A DNA stretch of 64,000 nt from Nepenthes gracilis (GCA_033239525.1 BSYO01000014.1:10276021-10340020), one strand, 5' to 3'; numbered from the stretch's first letter, positions 34,558 to 46,440 are shown. Notes: a model not told the origin generated them from the sequence alone. Numbers and translations are program-made.

Positions 34558-34562
34558 GAGTC

Positions 34563-36102
34563 GATAATTAATAAAGACGCTTGATGGGACCAAATAAAAA
34601 TAAATAGATATAGTTTGAATAGCTAACAAATCTAAGGTTTAAATGAATAAAAATCGATTAGGGAGCAGTTAAACCCACCCTCATGGTTTCTAATCTTACG
34701 TCTACGTAGAAACGCTCCATCAATGCACTAATGCGAGACCAAGCACCACGATAAAAGCATAGAACCTCTACGTATTAGGGGGATCGAGAAATCAACTATT
34801 GAGAGAATTCTTGACTTTTATAGCTTTAAATCAACTTCTATCCGTCGAAAGGACAACAGGACATTGATTTTAATTGAAAATTTATTATTATACCTCTCAA
34901 GAAAGAAACACGAGCGGCCATTCATTATTTCATTATTACGATATGAGATTCCTTACATCCAAAAGGTTCGACCATAGACGTCTTGGGATTGGAGCCACCA
35001 TCCATAAGACTGGCTATTTTGGAAGGTCTAATATTTTAGTGTTGGATTTTGAATCATTTATTTATAAGTTTCGTATTTATTAACATGTCATATAGTGGCA
35101 CACTTATATGGAGATGTCAAGTAAGAGTCAATTGAGTGTCATTTGATTGCTAGTCGAGTAATAGAATTTGCTAACGGTTCACACGATATTCATCGCGATT
35201 AGCTGAGTAAGTGTTAACTAAACGATATAACTCATTGGAGGTGTAAGGTTAGTACGAGAACCAGCTGAGCAAAAGCCAATCTTAATGGAAATAGCATTTG
35301 GAGAGCATATACATAGATTTCACATAGTGGGTTATGCCTGATATATTCAAGGACCACACGTCCGGCAATTTTGCTATAAAAGTACCTGTGTGTTTTTTTA
35401 GGGTTAACCATTTATAGAATTTAAATATTTTAAGTGTCGAAACAAAGAGGAGAAAAGGAGGAACAAAGAAAAGAAATATGAGAAATATTTTAAATCCGTT
35501 TGAGTTTAAATTATAGTATATTCTTCATTAACATAAGGTATATTGTTCTTAGTGCCAAGAAAAATATTTTACCATCATTTTTTCTTTTTATTTGCTTATA
35601 TATTTTCAATTACCCGGGCTTATTATTAAAAGATATTATATCATTGTGTTATTAGATTTTTATAAATAAGATTCACCATATAGTAAATATTATTTAAATT
35701 ATAATCATGTGATTTTTTTCTTCATTTTTTTTAAAAGAATTTAATGTAAAATATGTTACATCTTTATTTGCATTTATTATTTTACACTGTATATTATTAT
35801 ATCAAATCCACGCAGGTTTAAACAAATAATTGAAAATTAACATTTGTAGCAATTTATTCTCTACTTTATGAGCAAAATCAACACTTAGATTCAATCATAG
35901 CTACTCAATATGAGGCATCTTTTTCACAACTCATACATACTAGATTTTTTAGTATTTTAATAATTTGAATATTAAAGGATATTACAGAAGATACTCCGAT
36001 CTTACAACCTCTTATTCGTAAGTCCAAAGCTAACTCATAACTCTCTGTATTGAATTTATTTTCCAGGCACACAACAATGTCAAATATTATTAATAAATTA
36101 CA
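34563..36102. other. intergenic spacer, possibly old repeats
   Basis: No gene. GCTATAAAAGTACC near 35,370 is a TATA-like box followed by a purine-rich leader, which may belong to another decayed LTR. Confidence 0.4.
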
Positions 36103-36107
36103 ATTCA

Positions 36108-36421
36108 TATTACGAAATATATATTAGAATATTGTGTTTTTAGTTAAGTTGTAATTTTTTTATATTGGGATATTTGTTTTAGTGTATTTTAGGTTAGTAT
36201 ATATTTTTTATTTTTGGTTATTTTCCTTGGCCAACGATGTATTTATACGGCCTTTGCCTTTTGCTTGCTGCAACACAGAAATTGCAAATTCATTAAATAA
36301 AATGTCAGCCTTTTCTTCTTTCCAAGAGAGCACTTGAGTGCTCTGTCGTTCCTTTCTTCGACGATTGCCCACTTCGTCTTCATCTTCTCCTTCTGCCTTT
36401 CTTCAATCTTGCGTTCTTACA
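36108..36421 (+). repeat. Copia 5' LTR
   Basis: Begins TATTACGAAATA and ends TTCTTACA, so the termini are TA...CA rather than TG...CA. Same in both LTRs. Confidence 0.9.
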
Positions 36422-36432
36422 TGGTATCAGAG
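36422..36432 (+). promoter_or_regulatory. Copia primer-binding site
   Basis: TGGTATCAGAG immediately after the LTR, the classic site complementary to initiator tRNA-Met. Confidence 0.9.
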
Positions 36433-36437
36433 AGTTA

Positions 36438-37483
36438 ATGGCCCATTCTTCCAACCCGGCCGCTTCCGAGAACCCATCTAGCCTCAACGCCTCTAGCGAT
36501 GACCAACCAGATCCGGCTTTTACCCAACAATTACTGCGTTTTTAAAATTTTTCAGATCCATGCAACTCGTTTTCGTTTGGGGCGGTGATCCAGCCGTCGT
36601 CTTAGTCACCGATCTACCCTTATGCCGACAACTATTCGACCTGGTCTCGCACCATGCGTCGAGCGTTACGGGCCAAGAACAAACTTCCTTTCGTCGACAG
36701 CACAGCACTGTTCCCAAACCCAGCGATTTCACCGATCCCCTTTTTGAAGCTTGGGAACGTTGCAACGACATGGTCGTTTCTTGGATTCAGAACTCGATTA
36801 GCCCTTCCATTAGATCTAGCGTCGTGTTTGTCGATGATGCTGCTGAGATCTGGAGAGAATTGCGTGACCAGTTCACCCAACAAAACGGGCCACGCATCTT
36901 TCAACTGAAGAAGTCTTTGGCGTGTCTCTCACAGGAGCACGATTCGGTAAGTCTGTACTATGGAAAGTTGAAAACAATTTGGGACGAACTCCTTATCTAC
37001 GACCCGCTCCCAGATTGTAACTGTGGTAATATCAAGGTGCTCACTGAGCGATATCAAAAGGATTGCGTTATACAATTCCTTATGGGTCTCAATGATTCTT
37101 ATACCAACGTAAGAGACCAAATAATGTTGATAGATCCTCTTCCCTCTGTCAACAAAGTATTTTCGATTGTTCAACAGCAAGAACGGCAACATTTAATGTT
37201 GTCTGCTGTCCATCCCTCCGAAACTGTTGCCTTATTCACGAAGCGGTTTGTTAATAATTCTGGTAAGAGTATTCAGACAACAAAAAAAGACCGTCCCTTT
37301 TGTTCTCATTGTCGTGTTCCAGGGCACTCTTTGCAACAGTGTTTTAAAATTGGGAACGTAGAAATTCCCATTTGTGCCCATTGTCATAAACCTGGCCACG
37401 TTATTGAAAAATGCTATCAGCTCCATGGCTTCCCTCCCGGTTGTAGACCGAATGGCAAACACGGAGCCACTTTGCCCTCTTAG
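36438..37483 (+). pseudogene. gag: Copia gag
   Basis: Capsid protein with nucleocapsid. Start MAHSSNPAASENPSS at 36,438, just after the primer-binding site. YADNYSTWSRTMRRALRAKN is the usual N-terminal motif, followed by VDDAAEIWRELRDQF and YYGKLKTIWDEL of the gag core. Two CX2CX4HX4C zinc knuckles close the protein (CSHCRVPGHSLQQC and CAHCHKPGHVIEKC). Stops occur near 36,543 and 36,600, a frameshift at about 36,705 moves the reading to another frame, and a stop lies at 37,481. From about 36,705 to 37,480 the frame is open. Confidence 0.85.
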
Positions 37484-37504
37484 GCGACAAACCGAACCAT
37501 ATGA

Positions 37505-38674
37505 ATGTCTCTCGCACATGAGACCCATGAGGGCGACAAAGTTGAATTAACAAGAATGCGGTTCAAAGAAGCGATGAATCTGATTCACCCAAAAGACCCT
37601 GCACTGCCTTCTCAAACGACTAAAACCAGTTCCCCAATTTTTGATCTCACGGGTGACCAACCGAAGGCAGCAAATATGGCTGGTAATATTTTCAATTCTA
37701 TATCTCCTTCTTGCAATAGGAGGAACACTTGGATCATTGATACAGGAGCCACTGATCACATGATATGTTATCCATCCCTTTATTTTGCCAAGGAGACACT
37801 CGTCTCCTGTTCTGTGAGACTCCTGGATGGGAGTAAAGCACCTGTTTTCAGCATTGGGACAGTCAAACTGACCGACCAAATTGTTTTGTAAAATGTTTTG
37901 TGTGTTTCCTTTTTTACCTTTAATTTGATATCTGTGAAGCAATTTGCTAATGATCTTGGTTGTTGTTTATTCTTCTTTGGTAAATTTTGCTTAATTCAGG
38001 ACCTTTCCTCTTAGAAAACGATTGGGATGGGGGAAGAGAAAAATAGTTAATATTATCTGACGAACACTAAAGTTGATCCCATTTTTTTGCAAGGCCTTCT
38101 CTAAAAATTTCGCGGGGAGCCCTCGGCTAATGCTGTTTCATTGCCATCTGATCTATGGCATTCTCGTTTAGGTCATATTTTGTATTCTAGGATGAAATTA
38201 ATAAGTAATCCTCTTGTAAAAGGAACAATGCATTCTATTAGTAATAATCCTTGTTCTATTTGCCATATGGCCAAGCAACGTCGCCTTTCCTTTTCTCCCA
38301 GTACCCATAAGTCACACACCTTATTCGACGTGGTGCATTGTGACTTATGGGGACCATGTTCCGAAGAGTCTTATGATGGATATAAATACTTCCTGACCAT
38401 TGTTGATGATTTCTCCTGGAGTACCTGGATCCACCTTCTGAAACAAAAATCGGATACAAAATTGTGCCTGAAAGCTTTTTACAATCTGGTTGCCGCACAA
38501 TTCAATGTCAAAATTAAAGTTATCCGTAGTGATAATGAAACTGAATTTAAACTGGGGGATTTTTACAGAAATAGAGGTGTTATCTACCAATGCACTTGTG
38601 TGGAAACACCACAGCAAAACGGTGTTGTTGAACGCAAACACCAACATTTATTAAATGTCGCTAAGAGCTATTAG
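37505..38674 (+). pseudogene. pol: Copia protease and integrase
   Basis: Same frame as the end of gag. Protease keeps its active site WIIDTGATDHM (about 37,730). Stops at 37,889 and 38,012 and a disturbed stretch separate it from the GAG-preintegrase/zinc module LWHSRLGHILYSRMK...CSICHMAK (38,153-38,275). The integrase core has Asp in VVHCDLWGP, Asp in VIRSDNETEF (the usual Gly after DN is Glu) and Glu in QQNGVVERKH. The frame stops at 38,672. The C-terminal part continues at 38,690-39,040 in broken frames (PYEILF, LRVFGCLCFAS, CLFLGYPFGVK). Confidence 0.85.
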
Positions 38675-38711
38675 ATTCCAATCGGGACTTCCTCTAAAAA
38701 TTTTGGAGTGA

Positions 38712-39587
38712 TTGTATCGACCATTTGCCCACATCATCAATAGAATTCCCACTCCACTACTTGAAAACAAGACTCCATACGAAATTCTGTTTAAAGTTAA
38801 GCATAATTACGACAATCTTCGGGTTTTTGGCTGTTTATGTTTTGCATCCACCCTTTCTCAAGGGCGGAAGAAATTTGATTTCAAAAGTAGAAATTGTCTC
38901 TTTTTGGGATATCCTTTTGGAGTCAAATGATACAAATCACTTGATTTACATAGTCACGACATCTTTTATTCCAGAGATGTCATTTTTCATGAAAATATGT
39001 TCCCATATAAAAGAGAATGTGTCGAATCCATTCCCAACAACCAATTAAACACTATACCTTCTGCTGTGACTGATATGGATCAATTTGTCACCCAACAATT
39101 ACCTCCTGTCCACAACCCAGACTTGCATTCAAATAATAATCCTGTTCTGGATGAAAACCCGCCGATCACCACCAATTGGAGTAATGAAGACGAAGAATCC
39201 AATTCAACTTCGATATACAATCAACCAGACCATAATCAAGAAACACCCGCCAACAATCGGGACCTTAGTAACCCTCCTATGAATATTCAACTCTTAACAG
39301 GAGATGATATTCCTGTTCGCAGAACCTCCAGAATTAGGAAAGCTCCCCAGTACCTGAAAGATTTCTATTGCCATCAAGCATCCCACGTTGTCCCTATCCA
39401 ATTTACAAAGCCAATTTCACCAGGCAAATATTATCCTCTTGAAAATCACGTATCACATCAAAGGTTGTCCCACGATTACAAATCTTTCACTTCTTCCATC
39501 TCATCCCAAATGAACCACAAACCTATGCGCATGCCATACGAGATCCCAACTGGCGTAAAGCCATCAAAGATGAACTGGATGCTTTAG
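38712..39587 (+). pseudogene. Copia integrase C-terminus and linker
   Basis: After the 38,672 stop: NKTPYEILFKVKH, FGCLCFASTL and NCLFLGYPFGVK are the conserved integrase tail. From 38,997 an Asn/Pro/Ser-rich linker follows, ending in VRRTSRIRKAPQYLKDFYC, the standard lead into RT. Frame changes at about 38,930-39,000. Confidence 0.75.
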
Positions 39588-41000
39588 AATCAAATAAAAC
39601 CTGGATCATTATTGATTTACCTCGCGGAAAGAAAACCATCGGATGTCGATATGTGTTCAAATTGAAATTCAAAAGTGATGGGAGTCTCGAAAGGCATAAA
39701 TGCCGGCTTGTAGCTAAAGGGTATACCCAAGAAGAATGGGTGGATTATCACGAAACCTTTTCCCCTGTCGCAAAACTCACCACCGTTCGGTGTCTCCTTG
39801 CTGTTGCTGCCATAAAAGGATGGCATCTGTATCATTTCGATGTCAATAATATGTTCTTAAATGGTACCCTCAACGAAGATATCTATATGCAACAGCCCCC
39901 TGGCTATACAAAAGGGAAACCTCACCAAGTTTGCAAATTGCTGAAAAGCATCTATGGCCTTTAACAAGCCTCCAGACAATGGTACTCAAAACTTTCTACT
40001 TCCCTCATTACATATGGCTTCGTACAATCCAAGGCTGATTACAGCCTCTTTACTAAACAAGACAACACATCCTTTACCATCCTGCTTGTATATGTTGACG
40101 ACATCATCGTTGCAGGCACTTGTTTAAAGGCCATTACCTCAATCAAATCATTTCTTAATCAAGCGTTCAAAATCAAAGACCTAGGGACCCTACGATATTC
40201 CTTGGCATCGAAGTTGCCCGATCAGTAAAAGGTATACACCTTTGCCAACGCAAATATGCTCTTGATATTCTGGCTGATTCTGGCACCATTGGGGCCAAAC
40301 CTCTTACACTACCTATGGATCAAAACATGAAATTGAGTCAACATGTTGGGGACGCCTTACAGGATCCACGCCCGTTTCGACGACTAGTTGGTCGTCTTCT
40401 GTATCTTACTGTCACACGACCAGATATTGCCTATACTGTCCACATTTTAAGCCAATTTATGCAACAACCCACCTCTCACCATATGAGATCTGCCTATCAA
40501 GTCTTACGCTATCTTAAACTGAATCTTGGACAAGGCATTCTTCTTCCTATGACCTCCAATATCCAACTCAGGGCCTTTTGTGATGCTGATTGGGCTTCAT
40601 GTCCCGACACACGGAGATCCATCACTGGCTATTGTACTTTCATTGGCGACTCTCTCCTCTCTTGGAAATGCAAAAAACAGTCGGTGGTCTCTCGCTCTTC
40701 TGCCGAAGCAGAATATAGATCTATGGCTAACGCATGTTGTGAATTATCTTGGCTACGTTTTATTCTTAATGACTTGCGGTCTCCCATCCATATGCAGCGC
40801 ATCTATCTTTGTGATAATCAGGTGACCATCCACATCGCGACTAATCTTGTCTTTCACAAACGTCATTCAAACATATTGAGTTAGATTGTCATCTCATACG
40901 CGATAAGATTCAAGAAAGAAGATCCGCATTTCATCGTATCACCACCCGTAATCACCGCCGACATCTTCACCAAGATCTTACCTCATGTGAGTTGAATGCA
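39540..41000 (+). pseudogene. pol: Copia reverse transcriptase and RNase H
   Basis: RT motifs: [57 protein letters not shown], and the catalytic box [12 protein letters not shown] (about 40,090). A stop at 39,962 interrupts SIYGL*QASRQW, and a frameshift lies at about 40,190. RNase H follows (RAFCDADWASCPDTRRSITG, then SRSSAEAEYRSMANA, and FHKRHSNILS) and shifts frame near 40,860. RT and RNase H are nearly complete in length, so damage is limited to point lesions. Confidence 0.88.
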
Positions 41001-41042
41001 CACCTGTCCCAAGATCGCGATTATCAATATATATCTTCTATC

Positions 41043-41053
41043 TTGAGGGGGCG
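41043..41053 (+). promoter_or_regulatory. Copia polypurine tract
   Basis: TTGAGGGGGCG directly before the 3' LTR. Confidence 0.75.
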
Positions 41054-41367
41054 TATTACGAAATATATATTAGAATATTGTGTTTTTAGTTAAGTTGTAA
41101 TTTTTTTATATTGGGATATTTGTTTTAGTGTATGTTAGGTTAGTATATATTTTTTATTTTTGGTTATTTTCCTTGGCCAACGATGTATTTATACGGCCTT
41201 TGCCTTTTGCTTGCTGCAACACAGAAACGGCAAATTCATTAAATAAAATGTCAGCCTTTTCTTCTTTTCAAGAGAGCACTTGAGTGCTCTGCCGTTCCTT
41301 TCTTTGACGATTGCCCACTTCGTCTTCGTCTTCTTCTTCTGGCTTTCTTCAATCTTGTGTTCTTACA
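41054..41367 (+). repeat. Copia 3' LTR
   Basis: Same length as the 5' LTR, about ten mismatches counted by eye, then the ATTCA duplication. Confidence 0.9.
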
Positions 41368-42154
41368 ATTCATTATAAAATTGACCATTGCCTAATTGAT
41401 CAGCAAATATGTAGTAGACCCGTGTAAGGAAAGGAAATAATTTTTTTTTTTAATTATGATTAAAAAAAATAAATTTTATCAACAAACACTTATGATTAAT
41501 TTCACTGCTGTCACACGTATATTTTTTCCCATACGCCGTAGCACTGGATGCGGTGAACATCAATTTTAAGGACGACGCCTCCAGCTATACGAAGAAATTA
41601 TTGATCTGTAATAAAAAAGAAGCTATTATTAAATGAGCTTCGAATTATTAAATATTTGAATGCTTAAATATATAACATCTCAACAATATTAATCAATAAT
41701 AAAATGGAAAATATTGAAATTACGCATGCACGCGCACGTGCAAGAAAGACGACTGTATAGAAAAGTAAAAACAAGAAACAAAAACACAGGTCCCATTTAT
41801 ATACAGAATTTCTCACTCTTATTTATTTAATTATTTAATTAATTATTTATTTTTAACATTTATCAATGCGTACAATTACCACAAAATAAATAAGGAAAAT
41901 ATAAAAAACATAAAAAAAAACTGTAGAATAGGAAAAATCAGTTGGGTTGGGCATGCAAGAAGAGAGATGGCGGGTCCGTGTATTAGCTGGAGGGAAAGCA
42001 AAAGGCCTAAAACGGCCCTTTCCGTCTGAATGCAGACTCTACAATGTCCTAAAAATTATGCAAATATATTATTTAATGGAATTAATAAAGCACAAAAATA
42101 TATTTATAATAAGTTCTACTAATAAATTTCAACTATTTTATAAAATTGGGTGAG

Positions 42155-42222
<68 letters not shown>
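42155..42222 (+). repeat. (AAT)n microsatellite, ~23 units
   Basis: Uninterrupted ATA/AAT run of about 68 bp. Confidence 0.95.
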
Positions 42223-42378
42223 TGAAGGAAAGAAATATATATATATACCTTAAAAATAATAAGTGAATTGATAAAAAATGATTTAAGATTATTTTTACAA
42301 TCTGAAAATATTATACTGAATTTGTTAGAATAAAAAAATTAAATTTATAAAATCGATTTTACTTGGTGGAGTATAAGT

Positions 42379-42386
42379 CGTTATTG

Positions 42387-42453
<67 letters not shown>
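42379..42453 (+). repeat. (ATT)n microsatellite, ~24 units
   Basis: TTA/ATT run of about 72 bp with one TTG at its start. It is the reverse complement of the (AAT)n tract 157 bp upstream. The poly-Leu frame across it is an artefact. Confidence 0.95.
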
Positions 42454-42531
42454 GTCAATGGTACATAATTTTTTGTAGTAGTCGCAGCCTCTTCTTCGAT
42501 CCTGTCCTCATCGCTCCTCTCAATCTATCTT

Positions 42532-42539
42532 TATATAAA
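42532..42539 (+). promoter_or_regulatory. XTH TATA box
   Basis: TATATAAA, 63 bp before the start codon, preceded by a CT-rich stretch. Gives a short 5' leader of about 30-40 nt. Confidence 0.7.
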
Positions 42540-42601
42540 GGCCTACGAGTAGTCTTTCTAATCACGAACTCATTCAAACTCGAGCTGTCAATAGCACAGT
42601 T

Positions 42602-44773
42602 ATGGCGACGTCTCCCTCTCTGAAAATGAAGAACGTCGGTGTTTCTTTCTTCTTCTTCTTCTTCTTCTTCCATGGCCTGCTTCTAAGCCACTCTCCTTCC
42701 TCATCAGTCTCAGCGAGACCAGCCAGTTTTCAACAGGATTTCAGAGTCACTTGGGCTGACTCACATATTAAGTTTGTTGAAGGCGGCCAAGCCGTCCAGC
42801 TTGGTCTCGACAGAAACTCAGGTTGTTTATCAATTACTTCCTTTCTTCCCTTCTCTTTCACCCGTACGTCTGATCTCACGCCTGCATTTTAGGAAAGCTT
42901 CTTCCTATTGACGAGCTCATATTTCTAAAAGCTGAAGTTTCAAGTCAATGCAAACTACTTTTCTTGCGGGTAGCTTATAATATGTCAAAAGGCTAAAGTT
43001 AGAAACCAATAGGAACTTTTATATATCGTTAATAAAATGCTGCTTCGCTATTCTCCCGGGTATCCTGTTTTGTGTATGTACGAATCAGGCCCCTGTTCTG
43101 TGCATTCAGACAGTTAAATTTCGCTCTCGAATCTAATCATCCGACTTCTTTTATATTATAAAAAAAATAAATTATAATAAATTTAAATGGTCGAATTAGA
43201 TTGAGCACGAAATCTGATTACCCGAACAAAAAAGTTGCGACCTCCACTGCGGCGAAGCAGGATCGCCGTTCCCGCTTTACTACGTACTAGGGTTTTGGTT
43301 TTCTGTTTTTCTTTCTTTGAATTACTTATTGTTGTTTCGTACATTCTAGGTTGTGGGTTTACTTCGAAATACAAGTACATGTATGGACGTGTCAGCATGA
43401 GGATCAAGCTCATTACGGGAGACTCAGCTGGCACTGTGACGGCATTTTACGTGAGTTTCCTGCTTCTGCAACCAGAGAAACAGAGAGATCAAAGAATCAA
43501 CGCAAGTTAGTTGCCAATTTTTGCATTTAATTTCCATTTTTTGATCCTTTTTTTCTTTTTTTTTTTTTTGCAGATGAATTCAGACACAGATAGCATACGC
43601 GATGAGCTAGATTTCGAGTTCTTGGGAAACAGAAGTGGGCAGCCTTACACTGTCCAGACCAACGTCTACGCTCGTGGGAAGGGCGACAGAGAGCAGAGGG
43701 TTAACCTTTGGTTTGACCCTTCTTTAGATTATCACACTTATGCTATCCGGTGGAGCCATCGCCAAGTTGTGTAAGTTTAATTACTTTTTCCAAGAAAGAA
43801 AATCTTGATAAAATTATTATAATATATCATGATAATTATATACTTAAATCAAAAAAATAGACTCTAATATAATACTAAAAAATAAGGTCATATATAATAG
43901 ATTAAAATAGTCTTATTATACCTAATAAGAGTTATATATGTCAAAATGCCTTTTAAGATGCTTTTAATGGGTCGACGATGGGAGGTTGAGCTACGCACCA
44001 AGCAAACCGTGGATCAATACGTGACAGAGTCCCATCAGCGGAGTCAGTTAAAATGTATGGCTGAGTAATGGGATGGGACCGAGTCGTTATTAATCAATTT
44101 GAAATTGGCCTGATGCAATACTTACGTCGCAATCATGGTACCCCATATCACTTTATTTGCCTGTGAGGTAATCGCTGAAGAGTTTTACTCAAATAGAATT
44201 CAAAAGGACTTCCAGTCGGCAAGATAGATGAATATATAAGAAATACTATTTTTATTAAATTTTTTTTTATTAACTTCATCCAAAAAATGATGCATCACCC
44301 ATTATGTAATAAAAATAATATTTTTTCAATAAAATATCAGCAACAATAGTAATGGTATTGTTTTGTTCATATTTCTATACAGATTCTACGTGGATGAAGT
44401 TCCCATTAGGGTGTATAAAAACAACGAAGCGAGAGGAGTTCCATACCCGAAGTCGCAACCGATGGGCGTCTACTCGACACTGTGGGAAGCCGATAATTGG
44501 GCAACACGTGGCGGTTTGGAGAAGATTGATTGGAACAAAGCCCCATTTTATGCCTACTACAGGGACTTTGACATAGAGGGGTGCCCGGTTCCAGGACCGG
44601 CCGCCTGCGTTTCCAATCCCGGCAACTGGTGGGAAAGAGATTCGTACCAACAGCTGAACCCCACCGAAGCTGCGCGGTACAACTGGGTGCGGAGGAACCA
44701 TATGATTTATGATTACTGCGCTGACAAATCGCGTTACCCCGTTGCTCCTCCCGAGTGCACGACCAACGTGTAA
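42602..44773 (+). CDS. XTH: xyloglucan endotransglucosylase/hydrolase (XTH), 4 exons
   Basis: Secreted GH16 enzyme that cuts and rejoins xyloglucan chains in the cell wall during growth. Exons 42,602-42,821, 43,350-43,450, 43,574-43,770 and 44,383-44,773 join to 302 codons with GT-AG introns in phases 1, 0 and 2. A signal peptide (about residues 1-38) contains eight Phe in a row. Catalytic motif [10 protein letters not shown]: Glu118 nucleophile, Asp120, Glu122 acid/base, with an N-glycosylation site at Asn126 (NRS). The C-terminal XET extension carries paired Cys ([27 protein letters not shown]). [17 protein letters not shown] suggests the XTH6/7/8 group, from memory. No lesion seen. Met9 is an alternative start. 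Confidence 0.95.
43116..43215. mobile_element. MITE-like inverted repeat in XTH intron 1
   Basis: AAATTTCGCTCTCGAATCTAAT at 43,116 is an imperfect inverted copy of the right end (reverse complement AGATTTCGTGCTCAATCTAAT). About 100 bp in total, AT-rich inside. No clear target duplication. Confidence 0.5.
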
Positions 44774-44945
44774 AAGGAGCAAGCGTTTGGCAGCGCCCTC
44801 CATATATGCCTAATTTGCTTGTTTATAAAACATACATGTTACCATTATACTGGCATACATACGTGTAAACTCACTCGTTTTGAATCCTACGCTGTGTCCG
44901 TACACCTATTTGTGATTTAATATTTGACCCAGAAATGTATACGGA

Positions 44946-44982
44946 AATAAATGGCCCTGTCTGCCGTTCACATGAGAATAAA
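44946..44982 (+). terminator. XTH poly(A) signals
   Basis: AATAAA at 44,946 and again at 44,977, 173 and 204 bp after the stop codon, followed by T-rich sequence. Confidence 0.6.
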
Positions 44983-45009
44983 GTCTAGTTTTGTATACAT
45001 TTATTTGGT

Positions 45010-46440
45010 GAATGATTTGTCTTTCATTTTGCGTAGAATTCTACTTCGTCAAATGGGAGTTAAAGTCGTCTCCTTGTAGTAGAAGTCTTCGCACTAACGT
45101 TTGTGCCTGTCACTGCTATTATTAAAAGGGTACTATTTAAATATTACTATAACACGTTAGATGGCTTAAATTTTCACCTACTCATCAATATTAAAAAATT
45201 TAAATAAAAATAGATAAATAAATAATTATTATACTACCCGAATATATCTTGATAATTCAAATGTACATATGAGATTTTTTATGCATGCCAATATCATGTT
45301 GATGATCTATGGTAAGTTTTATAGTTTTAGTAATTTTAAATGTGACACATTAAAATTTTCTCACACATGCATCATTACCGTATGTAATATTTTTTCTTTT
45401 TTTTTTTTCAAAAAAACAACTAAGAGATTGATTAATACTTGAGTTAAATATTATTTTTCTAATTATAATCTAGGCTATTTAATAATTGAAAGATGAATAT
45501 ATATATATATATATACATATTGCTATCTCAACATATTTTTAAAATGTATTTTCAGAAGGAGAAATAAAGTAATCAAATTCAACACCATCAAGCTGCTCGT
45601 ATTTTTTTTTTTATTTTTAGGATATTCATAAATTTTAGAATATTTTATTTTTTTAAATTATAAGATATAATTGAGTCATCTGTTTATAAAAGATCAATAA
45701 TTGTCCTTTTGTTTTTTCTGGCTTAGAAAAGAGGACACAATCTATGGCCGTCAACCCGGCCGTACTCCGTTGACCATTCAACTGAGTGGGCCAAAAATAT
45801 TCTCCCTTTAATTTCATTTCAATGTCTATTTTTCTTAATTATTGCTTTCTTAATATTTAATTTTACATAAAAATACTATTTATATATTAACTCGCATTAA
45901 AATCATCAAAAGGAGACAAAAATCTCATGCTATTTTAATTTTCTCTCTCTTATATATCTCTTTTATATTAAATTTGATAATTTTGATACAAATTAATGTA
46001 TGAATAAATAGAATAAAAATATTATTTATAATTTTATATTATTCAAGAAAGTACCAATCTATTATAATTGGGTAGTATATGATTGGGCATGAATAAATTT
46101 TATTTACATAAAAAGATCTATCCTATGTTTTTTATGCAATAATTTTTAAGAATTTTAACAATAAAAAAAAAAAACTTTTACTCAATATTTACAAGAGAAT
46201 GATGGTGACATATAATGAATAATAAATCTAGATATTAAAATTGGTATAGAAATAAAGTCGATAATCAAATTAAGAAAAAATTTAAAAAAAGAGAATATTT
46301 TAAATATTTTTAATGAAATCCAGGTGGAACAAGTGCACATGGGTTAAATTAAGAAAGCATTGTAAAATAAAAAAAAGGAGAATATTTTAAATGTATACAA
46401 TTTTTTTAAATCTGTTTGAACAAGTGTGAAAAGTGGGTAT
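45010..46440. other. AT-rich spacer downstream of XTH
   Basis: No gene. (AT)n microsatellite at about 45,497-45,514. Confidence 0.5.

Larger units (their letters stand above)
36108..41367 (+). mobile_element. Ty1/Copia LTR retrotransposon
   Basis: A 5.26-kb element with two 314-bp LTRs and the target duplication ATTCA (36,103-36,107 and 41,368-41,372). The order gag, protease, integrase, RT, RNase H defines Copia. By eye the LTRs differ at about ten positions, mostly in the second half. This suggests a fairly recent insertion. Stops and frameshifts in every domain make it non-autonomous. It lies on the same strand as the XTH gene and ends 1.23 kb before its start codon. Confidence 0.92.
41373..42530. 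other. XTH upstream region
   Basis: Non-coding region between the Copia 3' LTR and the XTH TATA box. It contains two long trinucleotide microsatellites and AT-rich sequence. The frame at 41,947-42,153 is not recognisable. Confidence 0.5.

Noticed and set aside
36422..36432. tRNA-like word TGGTATCAGAG
   Set aside because: Primer-binding site of the Copia element, not a tRNA gene; no cloverleaf around it.
42363..42623. Poly-leucine reading frame upstream of XTH
   Set aside because: It is only the translation of the (ATT)n microsatellite.
43183..43510. Frames inside XTH intron 1 and exon 2 in other phases
   Set aside because: Shadows of the XTH gene; splice sites and XTH motifs decide the true frame.
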